Positions 1 through 12,486 of a stretch of 64,000 nt of DNA are shown in pieces. The notes under the pieces were generated by a model, which was not told the DNA's origin, searched no databases, and saw nothing but the letters and a program-made list of their open reading frames with translations. The translations under genes were made by a program, and so were the position numbers. The first letter of the stretch is position 1, and the number at the start of each line of letters is the position of its first letter. This DNA comes from Arthrobotrys musiformis (taxonomy: Eukaryota > Ascomycota > Orbiliomycetes > Orbiliales > Orbiliaceae), in contig JAVHJL010000003.1 in assembly GCA_036971715.1 (NCBI GenBank), positions 682,001 to 746,000 of the forward strand, written 5' to 3'.

Positions 1-1557
1 GTGGCTGCAGTTTCGACTCGAACCCCAGGCTCGGGGGCTCGGGGCATCTGGGTGACTAAGTGAAGATAGATATCAGGATGTGATGCTCTCCATTGTGGTT
101 GTGTTGTAGAGTGATATTATTTTGTCCGATTGGTGCTGAAGTATTTTGAATTCTTCCAACTTAACTTAATCAACCTTCTGCGAAGCCTCGGATCCCGATC
201 ATTATCAAATTTGCAAAGCTCGAATTTACTGCCGTGAAATACATATTCAAGTACGCTATTTCTATACTCTGGCCAGGCTTTGGCTTAAAGGATGGGCGAG
301 CTAATTGAAATCTTGTGTCCGAGTCCACGCGGAGTGAAATCTAATCGAATCTCTTGGGAGTACGACGTCGATAAGCTATATAAGCTTATGTAAATATACC
401 ACCTAAATACAGTTGATGACTCTGGTCTGGTACCTCGAATTTTGAGAGTTATAATGCCATCTTCAATTCTCCTTTGCAAAACCCATCAACAGCAAAACCA
501 AGGAGGGAATGAAGGCTCGAAAGGGAAGCGTCTCCCGTCGTCGAACCTGGGGTGGTGCCGACCGGATGCCGCAGCATGGCTGAGGATGCGGCGCTAAGGA
601 TGTGAGGGGTGTGTCGTTTCGTCTCACAACCCCCAATTCGTCCGGATTACGACAACCGCATAGCAAAACGTCGCATGTTCTGATGCCCCCCGTACTCCGT
701 ATTTGTCGGTTTTGCGTAAATTCGGGTCCTCGGAAAGAATTTTTGAAAGAATAGGATATCTTTGTCACGAGTATTTTGAGATCGTGGATATTTGATATTT
801 AGTAGTCATGATATACCCAGAGCGACGGGCGGGATCGCGAATATGGCACTTTACTAATCGTTCGAGAAAGACGAATGTAACGATTCGAAACTTCACCGCA
901 TGCGAGCTTGGAGCAAAGTACTAATTAGGTAGACGGACATTATATATCTATGAGGAATAATCGAATTTCCGTGCCCCAGCGTAAGCCGCATTAACCAAAT
1001 CATGAACGACATGGTGGTTGTTCATTGATGTTGTCGGAATTCCATAATATCACACATATATTTGGATCCATAGGTTTTGATTCCTGTTCAAACGTCCATG
1101 AAGAATCCTCGGTTAGCAGATACCGAATGCTTCTGGAACGCAGGCCCATGTTCTGAGGCTTCGTCCTGGCTACCTATGACACTAAGCCGGACGGGTTTCC
1201 AGTCTCCGTTTGAGAACGGGGCGATACTGAATTTTCAGAGCTAATAGTATAGCTATAGTAAAGTAATAGCTATATATCGTCGTCCCTTCCCACACCAAAT
1301 TCGTAGAATCTTTTGTTCCGTAGCTTTTCTTTCTACTACCGACCGCTGCTTTTCTTCCCCTTCGTATTTTTTCTTCTTTTCTTTCTTCTAGGGCCGGACC
1401 CGTTTTCCAAGCGCACTTGACGTGTCGACTTGTAGTTTTCGATATCGCAGTGCTCTTTGATATCTATAATTATTTTTAATTAATTTTCAATCCGCAGGAT
1501 CTTCGATTAGTTCGTATAATCCTTCGTTAAGGCTGCTCAATCGCTACCGCCTTCAAA
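1..1557. other. Intergenic, upstream of the subtilisin gene
   Basis: No supported gene. Short open frames near 285-768 on the minus strand have no recognisable domain, no clear ATG context and no splice partners. The last 250 bp are pyrimidine-rich (about 1325-1395) and then AT-rich, as expected for the promoter and 5' UTR of the protease gene that follows. Confidence 0.6.
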
Positions 1558-3291
1558 ATGAGGTCGTTCATCCTTTCAGCGTCCATGATCGCGGTCGTAG
1601 TACCGGTTTCCTTCGCAGCCCCCGCAGCTCCAGTTTCGGCCATCCCAAGCAAACTAAACGCAGAATGGTACCCTGTGAACAAGACATATCCAATCCGACG
1701 TACCGGTTCCAATATCCTAAACACAAACTCCACCCGCGGCGGAAGCAGCGACCCCAGCGCTCAATATATCGTTGTGATGAAAGATGACGAACAACGAAAA
1801 TGGAGTGAAGTATTCGACGAAATGGGATTTAGCACGAAGGAGATCAAGCGGTCTTTCACGGCTCATGGTGCGAATGGGAATAATACGCTCGAGAGCTTTA
1901 GGACTTTCCAGATTGATGATGGATCGCATATTAAGGCTTTTGGAACGCATGTTCGTGGGTTTACGATGGAGATGTTGGAGTCCGAGGCTGATAGTATGGG
2001 GGCCCTTGAGAATGTGAAGTATATCGAAAAGGATCAGGTTTACGAAGCCGGGGTTATCAGGGATGCGGGGTATCATAGCCAGGAGAGTGGGATCGATAGG
2101 ACTATCAGGCATGGGACAAATCATGTGAAAAGGCAGCAACAACAGCTGCAGCCTGGCCAGTTTTATCAGCAATCTGGCGCTCCGTGGAACTTGCAGAGGA
2201 TTTCAGAGTCAAATAGAATCGCTGCTGGTGCTGGAAGTGGGACGAGCCTAGGGTTTAATTACATATACGAAGGATCATCCGGTACCGGTGTAGACGTCTA
2301 CATGATAGATTCTGGTAAGATAGTTCAATCCAATATGAAGGTCGACTTTATGGCAGCGGTAGCTAACACTATGTAGGTATCAGTCAGCATTCTGAATTTG
2401 GGAATCGGGCCCGGATGATATTCTCGGCCTTCGGCGAGAACTATAGCGACGACCACGGACACGGGTAAGATATTTCAGCCCGATATTGATATTACCTATC
2501 AATAAATTTCTAAAATTAACTCCGCGCAGCACCCATACCGCGGGAACCGTCGGCTCCCTCCGCTACGGTGTAGCCAAAAACGTCAACCTATTAGGCATCA
2601 AAGTTCTCGACTCTAACAACCGTGGATCCGGCGCGGGCATTCTCGCAGGAATGGAAGCCGCCCTCGCCTCCCACTTACAACGTCGAAATGCACCAGGTTT
2701 CGCAGGATCTGTTATTAGTATGTCCATTGGTGGCGGGGGGTCCCAATCACAATTCGACGTCTTGAGAAGGATCACCGAAGCCGGAATGCATGTTTCACTC
2801 TCCGCCATGAACGACAATACCGACGCTTGCACAACTTTTCCCGGAGGATACTCGCGACAACTTCCCATTTTCAACGTTGGTGCCACAGATATCAATGACA
2901 ACCGAGCTAGTTTTTCCAACTTTGGGGCTTGTGTCAACATTCATGCGCCTGGTGTTGAGATCGTTAGTACTAACAACCAGGATCCTCAGTAAGTTATTTA
3001 CAATTTCATTTCCTGTTGTCAGCTCTGCCACCGAGCTTGTGTACAACTATGTTTCGGAATTCATCTCTGACAATCGAGTTATATAGGGGAACAAAAGTTA
3101 TGCAGGGGACTTCGATGGCTTGTCCAGCTGTTAGCGGCGTCATTGCGCTCGAACTTGTTAGAAATCCAAAACTCATGCTCGATCCCCGTGGCATGATTGC
3201 GCACATTCAGTCGATGGCAATTAATGGAGTTGTTGGAGGCGCGACTGGAGGCCAAATTATGTTGAACAACGGTGTTAAAAACCAGAGGTAA
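1558..3291 (+). CDS. Secreted subtilisin-like serine protease (S8, proteinase K type) with I9 propeptide
   Basis: Four exons: 1558-2314, 2377-2464, 2530-2988 and 3087-3291, giving 502 aa. Seen: a signal peptide (about 1-20); an I9 inhibitor-type propeptide (about 69-166, with the QYIVVMKDDEQ core); a KR site at 191-192; the mature start SGAPWNLQRIS (about 206). The triad is D251 (VYMIDSG), H281 (HGHGTHTAG) and S444 (GTSMACP). Three introns carry GTAAG-type donors and CAG/TAG acceptors, and the first has a textbook GCTAAC branch site. Known of the family: the propeptide folds and inhibits the enzyme, which is secreted and degrades extracellular protein; related enzymes digest insect or nematode cuticle. 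A Gln-rich stretch of about 14 residues follows the KR site and is unusual. The TAA at 3289 sits in a possible donor context, so a further short exon cannot be excluded. Confidence 0.93.
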
Positions 3292-4387
3292 AATTTAGTA
3301 CAGCAGTAAGAGGCTATGCTTGTCTCGGATTTCTAGGTTTGGGATTTACGGTACACTCACAGAGATGTGCTCCACGCACACACACGATAATGATGTATGT
3401 CTAAATCTATAGACTTATTTTTTATTTTTTTACCACGTACTATAGAGTTTCATAGAAATAATAGAGTTTTTACCGTTTACTATATCAGTACCGAATTTAG
3501 TGCAAGTACAAATTGGCAAGTTGGTGTCATTTAATTACATACATAGTTACGCGCGGGATACGAATAGCCGCAGTGATTAATTGCACGGTACCTAAGTACT
3601 AGTCGTGCGGCTACGCAGTGTAACTTTATAGTTTACTGCGCCGACAAGTACCACAGTACTCAGGGATTAACTGCGGTCTAGGTAGGAGACTAGGATTACC
3701 GGCAATGCCCAAGAAAAAGGCCCAGTGACTTGATGTCTACAAACCTTGTAATTGCGCAAGCTTAGCATAGCCTTCCATCTAGGAAGGGCTATAGACAGCA
3801 TTTCATGCGTGGGAGTATATCAAAAGGGTATTGTGTGTCTCAAAATATGCAGGGTCGTATATTTGCGTCTACAGGTAAATTCAAGCATTTTTTACGGCTG
3901 TATATAGGCACCCGCCAGCCACTGGCTATGTGATAAAGGATTTTCTTTGTTGTTTGTTATAAGTTGGTTTGGTAAAGCTTTCTATCGGTAAAGCTCGTCG
4001 CTATGCATCGATACAGATCTAGGGCGCCGCGGCTGCGGAAAGGGCTACGGGCCTCAATGATACTAGTATATAGATTCTTATACACGGTCGATATACATAA
4101 GTTTATTTTGCTTGACTTTCAAGGTCCCCTAGATACTTATAACCCCTTAGGTATCTCATGAGGAGGTATTCATCGAAGGAGAGTTATATATATATATAAT
4201 AGTCGATCCGAAGCCGGATTCTTTGATGTAATCAAACCGGTAAGGCAACGTTCTATAGATTAAAGTGAAGAAAATTTAAGATCGAAGCGTCTCCTGGCCG
4301 CTCACCAATACCTTTCAAGGTGGCAAGGACAGGTATATAAGCGAAAGGGTTTGCTAATGCAGTATCTCACATATCCTAGTTCAAGAT
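3292..4387. other. Intergenic
   Basis: No gene seen. Contains a short TA run (about 4185-4198). A TATA-type element for the next gene lies at its end. Confidence 0.6.
4333..4341 (+). promoter_or_regulatory. TATA-box-like element
   Basis: GTATATAAG about 47-55 bp upstream of the ATG at 4388. Sequence and spacing fit a core promoter; this is inference only. Confidence 0.4.
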
Positions 4388-5098
4388 ATGAAAATCTGGT
4401 TCTTCCTCCACTCAATCGCAGCCATAGGGCTCGCGGCAGAAGCGAACGGAACCATGATCCGATCCAAGCGCTCGAGCGCGACATCTTCCCAAAGCCTCGG
4501 CTCTCGTGATGTCGGCCGCCAAGAGTACCTCCGATACCCGGAAGTCGAATTCCGACCTGGGGTACCTGGGTCCCCAGACGGCGGTACAAATCTCTGGTTC
4601 AAAGCCATCAGAGCCGTCAAAACCGCCAGAGCGACCTTCGAGTCGTACGACAATTTCTACTGTACCACCTTGTGGAAACACGACGGGAAAACCACGGATT
4701 ATAGCCAAGCTTCGTTGTTCTGTAAGGACAAAATTTCGATTGAGATTTTCAACAAACGCGAGGAAAGCCTCAGTTCACCAAAATATAATGTTAAGATACT
4801 TTGCAAAGATGCTGTTGAAATTGCGGCGGAGACTTTGGACAATATTTCAAACGGTGACGCGGGGAAGGCGGATGGGCGAAGAAGGGATAAAAGGCAAAGA
4901 TGGTTCACGTCAAGCAACTGGAGTGAGGATCCTTCATGGGGGGTTGCTATCGTTGAGTTGAATGATGGGTGTCCCTCTCGAAACGATACGATACAAAATG
5001 TAGTCTTATCCAATACATCAGAGGATGTTGTGTACACGGAACCGAATAACAGGAGGACATTGGCAGATTTGGGTGGGTTCGAAACTCCATCTGGGTAG
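4388..5098 (+). CDS. Hypothetical small secreted protein, four cysteines
   Basis: Single exon, 236 aa. Seen: a hydrophobic N-terminus beginning MKIWFFLHSIAAIGLAAEA, a good signal peptide, then a KR site (about 27-28). Four cysteines occur in the contexts FYCTT, LFCKD, ILCKD and DGCPS. A mixed alpha/beta-looking middle is followed by a basic RRRDKRQR patch and a polar C-terminus. No domain recognised. The ATG follows a TATA-like element by about 50 bp, and no upstream in-frame ATG competes. It is probably a secreted, disulfide-bonded protein of unknown role. Confidence 0.7.
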   Translation: MKIWFFLHSIAAIGLAAEANGTMIRSKRSSATSSQSLGSRDVGRQEYLRYPEVEFRPGVPGSPDGGTNLWFKAIRAVKTARATFESYDNFYCTTLWKHDGKTTDYSQASLFCKDKISIEIFNKREESLSSPKYNVKILCKDAVEIAAETLDNISNGDAGKADGRRRDKRQRWFTSSNWSEDPSWGVAIVELNDGCPSRNDTIQNVVLSNTSEDVVYTEPNNRRTLADLGGFETPSG

Positions 5099-7206
5099 GG
5101 GTGGATCCTGCTAGAGATCTTGGGTAGATCCCGCTCGCTAGTGGGAAGGTATGAAATTGTTCATAGTTCTCTGTGTAAGATGTTGATTAACCTTAGTCTC
5201 GATCCCAGTCTCACCCAATTCAATTCAGTTCGCCAGTTCAAAACACGAGGTATTGATCTCTATGTAGTCTTGATGATGATGTAATTGATCCGCTTGATAA
5301 GGTCAGAGCTGGTTCCAAAACGTAAAGTAGTACAATATCTCAGCCGAATTTTTGTAAAAGTGAATATTCGAATGCAACATGCTTAGAATAGAGCCGGCTG
5401 CCCTAGGGCCTGTCGTTTTGTTGGCATATTAATTGTGTATACGATGATCAAATTGATACACCGGCGTATCGTTGCTACCTAAGTATAGCATTGTGGTAAC
5501 GAAGAATCCACGGAACGGACACAGAGGCACTAGCCTCGAAGCCCACGTTCGAGACTTCATGCGCCATATACAATATTTCTGAATATAGGGTAGGAAAAAT
5601 ATTTTCAAAATTGGCTGCAGTTAGCCTGCGACCCCAATGCAATGTTGTCCATGCCCCGCCATAATTTTGTAAATTTTGGATCATACGAAATCGAGACAAA
5701 GAGGATGCAGCAAAGGCCACTGGGAACAGAAGGCGGGTTGCATTAGTATGGGTTAGAACGTTGACAATTGTAATTAATTCTCTTATTTTATTCTCCAACT
5801 TTATATTGGTTCTGAACAGAACGAATGGGAACTTCCTTGGCCATGTAACTTTTTAACGCACAGTCAATTCAGGCGCTTGTAGGGTTGCTAACGTTATAAC
5901 TTTTATGCACCACTTTATGGATACTGCAGTATTCGTATTCCAACCCTCGATCTAGCCTTGAAGCAGTCCATGTTTAGAATCCAGTTGGATGTTAGGCTTT
6001 CTTATGTAGGTCAGCTTCTCCGAAGTCGTAGTGGTTCGTACTTCGTAAATACGCCGTCGTTGGCGCGGTGTTGCATGTGTGCTATTTTGTTGGAAGTTGG
6101 AGCCCCCCCATTTCGAATTCGCGAAGGCGCGGTATGAAATGTTCTAACTGGCTGCCGACTAGTACCATATTTTCGCCTTTTATTAGATTTTAAGCAGGCT
6201 AAAATGTGGTTCTAGTTATGTTGTAAAAGTATCGACATGCTAACTCTGCACCCCTGTGGCCTGGGTACGAGACAACTAACTCTGCCCGTTATGTCATGCA
6301 CATGTGCCACCATATCGCCATCATATGTACTGCCATGCCGGTTCTCGAATGTCAGGACAATGAACGTCTCTACCAATTCGTAAGTGATTCAGGAATTCAA
6401 CAAAACAAAACTGTGACACATGAGTATGCGTATACGTCTAAGGAACCTAAGTAGCTATTTTTTACCTCATAGTCGGGCAGGATTCTAAGAGCCCAAAATA
6501 ATTACCATTCCCATATTTCACCGCCTCGATAGATCTATAGACTACGCCCTTATTGACTAAGTGTCACACGTTGGGCCTAGTTAGTTACAGTGGGCATGTT
6601 CAAACTGCAATGTTTGCCATTAAAAATGGTTGAACTAATCGGCGCAGCCAGTCTAGACTATAGTCGATGATAGCTTGACAATTTGATGTGAACGTCCGAA
6701 CTTTGGCTCCTAGTGACTCGAGGGAAGTTAACTCCGGGGCCTCCAAGCCGCGGTAACAACCCACTATACTATATTTATTAAGTATACACTCAACTTGACC
6801 TACCCACATATCCTGAAACGCGAGGAATTACGTGCCATGATACTGGATGTTATGCGGAGCGTTTGAGGTTGTAGCAACACTCCTTTGTCACTACCCCTAA
6901 CAGTATGGCGAAGCATATTGAGCATAATGTAGTTATGGATCTGGAGTGTCTATGGATTGAGGAATGCCGGGGGATTTGGTGTATATATGTGTAGGGTCGG
7001 AAGCATGGGTTTGAGGAGGTCACAAGTCTTGGATTCTTCATCATCGGTGCATACATTTGTACGATTTTAAAGTTATAGACATCGTCTTGTGTGTTTCCAC
7101 AGACACCATAGCTATATTTTGAGCCTTAGCTTCTCGTCTTCCTACACCGTTCTTTTTAAAAGATAGAACTGCGGATAAATACGTTCTTGGTCTGATAGGA
7201 TTCAGG
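5099..7206. other. Gene-poor intergenic stretch of 2.1 kb
   Basis: AT-rich, no supported gene. The minus-strand open frame at about 5475-5798 begins with a non-ATG codon and has no recognisable product. One copy of the dispersed CTGGGTACGAGACAACT-type word lies at about 6260. Confidence 0.6.
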
Positions 7207-8095
7207 ATGATCGAATTCAGCCTTGCACTCGTGGTTTACGCCGTATCTTATCTCAAGTTCTTCGTAGACCCTACTTACGTAAGTCCCCTGTCGGCTCAGT
7301 TACTACTAAATCATTCTGCGTATACGAAGTTGACATTATGGATGTTACCAGATCGAACAAAAGCTGTCTGGGGAATTCCAACTCAAGCAACAACAGCAAC
7401 AGATCTCAGGCGTTCCGCCTACGGTTGAGCTCAAGGCTAGCGAAGAAGCAGCATTGCTCTACCTCAACGACCTCCGCCATCAGAAGGATGCAAACCTCGC
7501 CAGCGGGCGCCCATGTTTTAAGCCATCCCGCTTCTACCAGCCGTTCTACGCCTGTGTTGAAAGCACGGGGTATGAAACCGAGGTTCAGGTTAGCGCCGTT
7601 GAGGTCCCTGATCCTGATCGAGCGGGTAGGTTGGTGAGAGATGAAGATGTTTACGATGATGTTAGCGAGGAGGAGGATCAACGCCGTTATGAAGAGCAAG
7701 TCGCCCGTCAGATGATGAGCCATCATCTCCATGATGTCGACGCTTCTCAGGATATACCACCACCACCGCCACCAGTAGTAGTCCAAGTTATCCCACCCCC
7801 TCCCTCATCTCCTCAGGCTCTACCAAAGGTTCGAGCTCCGTCAAGAGCTCAAATCCCACCTCGAGTCCAAAATCAAGCTCCTCCCCCAGCAGCAAGAGTT
7901 CAGGTTGCTGCTCGCCCTGCGATTGATTTGGAACCATTGTCTCTGCGAGTCACGCCCCCGACTCCAGAGGAGTATGGGTATAACCCTGCTGGTGGTTTCA
8001 TGGACGATGATGATGACTGTGATGACATGATCATGGGCCCCCAACAGGGCAGGGCTAGTGCAAGAACTACCTATCCTCGCAATGCCCGACAGTAG
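7207..8095 (+). CDS. Acidic, proline-rich protein of unknown function (first exon uncertain)
   Basis: Best model: exons 7207-7278 and 7352-8095, 271 aa. The donor GTAAGT (7279) and acceptor TTACCAG (7351) keep phase. The second exon is well supported by composition: a Gln run (LKQQQQQIS), a compact stretch around RPCFKPSRFYQPFYACVES, an acidic block (DEDVYDDVSEEED), proline runs (IPPPPPP, IPPPPSSP) and a late Asp cluster (FMDDDDDCDD). Its frame is closed by a stop at 7331 and has no internal ATG near its start, so an upstream exon is required. The proposed exon, MIEFSLALVVYAVSYLKFF, is hydrophobic but not certain. Proline runs of this kind often bind SH3, WW or profilin partners; no function is assigned. 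Confidence 0.55.
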
Positions 8096-9257
8096 TTTGT
8101 GTTGTCCTTGTCGTTATTTGATCACGCAACACAGCAACACATGCTTTACTCGTCGACAAACCTTCCATTTCCATCTATCGACAACCCCTAAAAAAACTTG
8201 AAAAATAAAAAAAATATAAATTAAAAAATATTGGTGACCCGAGTCCAAACCTCCCGTCCACCAGTACCCAAATGCCCACAGGTGCTATCGTGTTGACGCC
8301 ACTCTCTGGTGAAGAGGCCTGCTGCGGTGTTGCCACCCTCACAAATACCCTCCAACTTTACACGCGCCCATGCTGGAGGATTGCTCGCTCCGACGGGAAA
8401 TCGCGCACCAGAGAGTTCGAACTCGACACCGCGGACACTGCCAGACGAATCCGGCAAACGGTCTTGGCGGAGGGAGAACCCTCGATTTTCCAACGAAATG
8501 ACCATGACAGCCAAAATTCCATTCGCCCGGTTGGCATATATAAAGGTTTGGCCATTGTGGTATCACCAAAACCCCACCAGTATTCAAATTAAGTGGCTGT
8601 TGGAAGTAGGAAAGGGTGTTTGTGAGCTTGCTTTCTGTCATATCTCTTTGAATTCCTGCCTGTAACTAATCCAGTACCCTATTTGGATTCTGGAAGTAGT
8701 ATTTCGATCATGTATGTATTATGTCATATCATGTAACCGCAACTGTATGCTACGCTATTACAGTATATCCTATGTCAATATGTTAAAATGTCGTCACTGA
8801 ACAACGTTGGCGTTCAATCGTTACCCAAAATGCATGCGAGTGATTAAGCTAAACACTTGCTCTGTATCCCGTCCTGTCCTACGCGCCCACGGCCATGAGG
8901 CTCCAAAACCTAAACTGTGGAGGCAGAAGTTCAGCGTGGATAATCCCGCACCTCCTCGCGGAAACTTGGCAGAGCTAGGATCGCTAGAGGATCGTTTGTA
9001 ATCACATCAGCCTCTCCAACCTCCCATTCTTTCCCCCCGGTCGAGATTCCCTGTCCTTTTTATGGGTCTGGTTATGCAGTAACTAAAGGGCAAGATAACG
9101 GACAAAGCTGTTGGATTCTAAGACGTCAACTTTTTTACCCCGCTGTAAGTTGCCTAAGCTATCGTGAATACCCGTATACTAGCCTAACCAGCCTGACTGT
9201 AAGTATAAGAGCTGCCGGAGTTAACACCTAAGCTGCACCTCCAGAGGTCTGACGACC

Positions 9258-9291
9258 CTTTTTCTTCTTCTTCTTCTTCTTTTTTTTTTTT
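9258..9291. repeat. CTT microsatellite plus poly-T
   Basis: Six CTT/TTC units run directly into a T tract. Confidence 0.8.
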
Positions 9292-10597
9292 CGGGCACTT
9301 GCAAATTGTGCATGCCGACAAATTTGGCGACTGGTTTATCTACTCCAGAATACTAAGCTTAAATAGTTGTAGACTGTAGTTGCCCAAGATCTGACCTTTT
9401 TTTCCTGGCCTTGGTGCAGGAAGTATGGCCCGTTGGGTTAGTTTTGAACGAGACTGGACGACAGGAAGCAAGATTCAAAAAAAAAAAAAAATGTACTGTC
9501 TACCTGCCCCCACTGTACTCGTCAGCCGTGCGGTTCTACCGGCATATACTTCGGCGAGAAGTAGTGGTTCTTGATGGTGTGACCAGCCATGCAGAGCATA
9601 CCTTTTATGCAAGGACATGGATGGTTGGTGGTGGGACATGGATCACATTTCTGGCAAAGAAAGAGGCCCTTTGCATTCGATCGCCACGGACTCTAGCTCT
9701 AGGCCGTCGTCGATAGCCCCGCTTTTCGACCTTCCTTCTAGCTAGCTCCCCTCCTTGCAGGTTGTATGTCTCTGTCGTAGAGTGAGCCGACTTGACCGAT
9801 TTTGACCCTGCGACGGAATGCATCCTATCCTCCATGCGCTACAAGACCGTCCAAGAACTACCAACGGGCTTGGGTGTGGTGGAGAAGTTGGCTCCAAGTC
9901 CACCAAAAGTTGGAAACTAAAAAAAGGGCTTAAACGGCATGCATCCATGTACCCATATCCATCGATAACGGAATGCATGCTGCATGTTGCGAACGAAAAG
10001 GAAAAGGCAAAGGACGAAAGATGCAGGCGCATGTGGGTAGCTGTCGCTGGCGATCGTTCTCGACACGGAGAATACGATCCGTGTCGACTGCCATACAATG
10101 CACCACCATACATCCCGCCTGGATTGGGTACCTGCTGAAGCACGTATCAGGGTAGATGCTTTATAACGGAGGTACCGTCCGCGTTCGAAGTGACCTTTTT
10201 CTTCTCTTTTCCTTCCTCCCCCTCTTTAGTCTCTTCCTGAGCAGAAGCAGCCCTCCGTAGAGAATTCAATTTTTCTCGGCCTTCGTATCTTGATCTTTCT
10301 CGTCAGGTCCTCGAGCTCGTTATCTTCGGCAGCCGAGGGGCTCCAGATTCCAATTGGACGAGAGGGGTTTCTCGTTCGTTCCCGCGCCGCAAACAGCTTA
10401 TTTGCTTATCGGCAACACCTTTTTTTCTGCCTCTGCGCCCTTCAGCCGCTCACGTAAAAGTAGCCCTGCTGGCAGAACTCAACGAAGGGTCTGGAGACAT
10501 CTGGCTTCCCCGCTCTCTCGCTTGCGCCAGAAGTTCTATCGTTTGAAAGATCGAAGGGGAAGAATAAAAAATAAATTTTGAGAAACAAGAAGTAGTT

Positions 10598-10628
10598 AGA
10601 AAGGAAGGAAGAAAGAAAGAAAGATAAG
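10598..10628 (+). repeat. GAAA/GGAA purine tract in a 5' UTR
   Basis: A 31-bp purine-rich run abuts the ATG at 10629, so the start codon sits in an A-rich leader context. Confidence 0.6.
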
Positions 10629-12486
10629 ATGAAGGTATCATCTTTGATCGCAAGCGTCGGCTTGCTAGCCGGTTCTGCGTATGCGCAATCGAACAAGTCG
10701 CCCGTCCTCGCGGCGAACGGAACTGTTCTTTCAGTGTTCATCCTGCACAATCACTGCGATAGAACATCCCTCGTCTTACCAGATGGAACGCAAGGCGGTG
10801 CCTTTGGCGCTGAGGGTGCTACCATGTGCTATCAGGACGGAGCGTACTATTGGAATAAGTATCTCAAGAAGGACGCTTCGTTGAAGGTTTATGGGACGTC
10901 GCAGATATTCAATCCGGATTATGTGAATGCTGAGGTTCCGAATATGGATCTTTCTATTCAGTCTGGTAAGTTGTATACCAATTGCAACTTTCAAAATTCA
11001 AACGTAGCAATTGCAGACCCTCCCGCGAGTGAGGGTACTTCGTAAGGAGGTGTCCAAGTAGGTCTAACATTGTATTATTTATTCAGCAATGGCCTTCATG
11101 CAGGGACTCTATAGACCTATTGGTCTTCAGAGCAGCGTGTCGGATAGTGATGATATTTCGACCGCCGATAACTCCACTTTCTCGAACGGGCCCCTCAATG
11201 GATTCCAATACGCTCCAATTACCACATATCGCTCTACAGACCCCCAGTCCATCTGGGTAGCGGGCAATCTGCAGCAATGCAACAACCAGAAGATCTCTTC
11301 CGCACAATACTATAGCTCAGAGGACTACAAAGCCCTCTACGATGAATCCAAACCATTCCTCGAGAGCCTCTACGAACCATACTTCCAAGGCGTCTTCGAG
11401 GAATTCTACATGGTGTTCTACTACGCCTACACTCTCTACGACTACGTCAGCCAAAACCGCGCTGCTGGAAACACTACCCTGTTGGCAATGACCGACGAGG
11501 ACTTCGATCAATTGCACGTCTACGCTAACCACTTGCAATTCAACGTTTACGGAAACATTACCACATCCGTAGACCCCAATTGGGTGAGCGCAGATCTAAC
11601 AGAGGACCTGCGTGACGTCGGTGGCCGTCTTATCGCCGGTAAAATCGCCAGAACGTTCCGCGACCAACTTTCTTCCCCCGGTGGCTGGGCGAATAAAGTC
11701 AATTTCGTGCTCGGCGGGTACGATATCATGCTTTCCTTCTTCGCTATCGCGAATCTCCCATCTCGTAGTGATGACTTCACGGGACTACCGGATTTGGGTT
11801 CTAGCATGGTATTCGAACTGTTCACGGACGATGAAACTATCGATACGGACCATATTATCGATCCGTCGTCACTTAAGGTTGCGTTCGGGTTCAGGAATGG
11901 GACTACCGTTGACGATACGCTTACTTATTGGCCATTATTCGATGCAGAGGGCGACGTGTTTAGCATGTCTTATGATAAATTCCTGGAGAAGATGGATCAA
12001 GTCGCCGTCAGGAGTGTCGGACAATGGTGCAGCGTCTGCTCCGCAAAATTGGATTTCTGCCAGGATACCACAACGGCGAACTCGCCGTCTGGTACTAATA
12101 CCGCCGGGGGCAGCGAGAATAGCACGAGTCAATCGCATGGAATGGCACCAGCGGTTGCAGGCGTTATCGGAGCTATTATTATGCTCGCGATAGTGGGTAT
12201 TGTGTCGGCGCTTGCCTTCTTCGTCTTCGGGGTTGGGTTTAGGAGGGATCGCAGACGGAGCAGCGTTCTCAGCGGGATTGGCAGCATGGGAAGGAGCCAG
12301 CCCAAGGAAAAGCTGGAGAGTGAGATCGAGCTACCGTTGAGCCCGACGGCTCAGCATACCTCCAGGGGCTTTGGGGAGGATAATGAATTTGAGTATGGGA
12401 CTACCTCGACAGTTGCGACGAAGGTTGCAAGCCCATTGGCGAGTCCGCAGGAAGCACATTTCAAGGCTTGGGAGTCCAGGCTTTAG
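10629..12486 (+). CDS. Histidine-acid-phosphatase-fold membrane protein with degenerate catalytic motifs
   Basis: Two exons, 10629-10965 and 11087-12486, 578 aa. Seen: a signal peptide (1-20, cut after AYAQ); a phosphatase-like ectodomain; a Ser/Thr/Gly stalk; one transmembrane helix (about 467-495) followed by RRDRRR; and a cytosolic tail of about 80 aa. Family landmarks are recognisable (VFILH..CDRT near the N-terminus, AMAFMQGLYRP just after the splice junction, LSFFAIANLP late). The canonical RHGxR reads N-H-C-D-R (41-45), and the usual late His-Asp pair reads Tyr324-Asp325. Known: in this superfamily the RHG His is the nucleophile and the Arg and HD residues bind and protonate phosphate. 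Inference: activity is reduced or lost, and the protein may be a surface sensor or binding protein. The intron was chosen because it restores phase and the SAMAFMQGLY motif. Confidence 0.82.

Larger units (their letters stand above)
8096..10628. other. Intergenic and long 5' region of the phosphatase-like gene
   Basis: A GC-richer island at about 8236-8600 is open in several frames on both strands, but none begins with a good ATG or shows a domain. A (CTT)n/T tract lies at 9258-9291 and an A tract at 9477-9491. From about 10190 the plus strand alternates pyrimidine- and purine-rich segments, typical of a fungal promoter and 5' UTR. Confidence 0.55.

Noticed and set aside
463..768. Minus-strand open frame of about 100 codons
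   Set aside because: No domain, no promoter or splice signals, and biased low-complexity composition; most likely chance.
5475..5798. Minus-strand open frame of 107 codons
   Set aside because: Starts with a non-ATG codon, no recognisable product, lies in gene-poor DNA.
8221..8665. GC-richer island open in several frames on both strands
   Set aside because: Overlapping frames on both strands with no clear ATG, domain or splice partner; cannot choose a strand.
10966..11086. A mini-exon (11017-11041) inside the phosphatase-like gene's intron
   Set aside because: It would break the reading phase of the following exon; a single intron keeps phase and restores the conserved motif.
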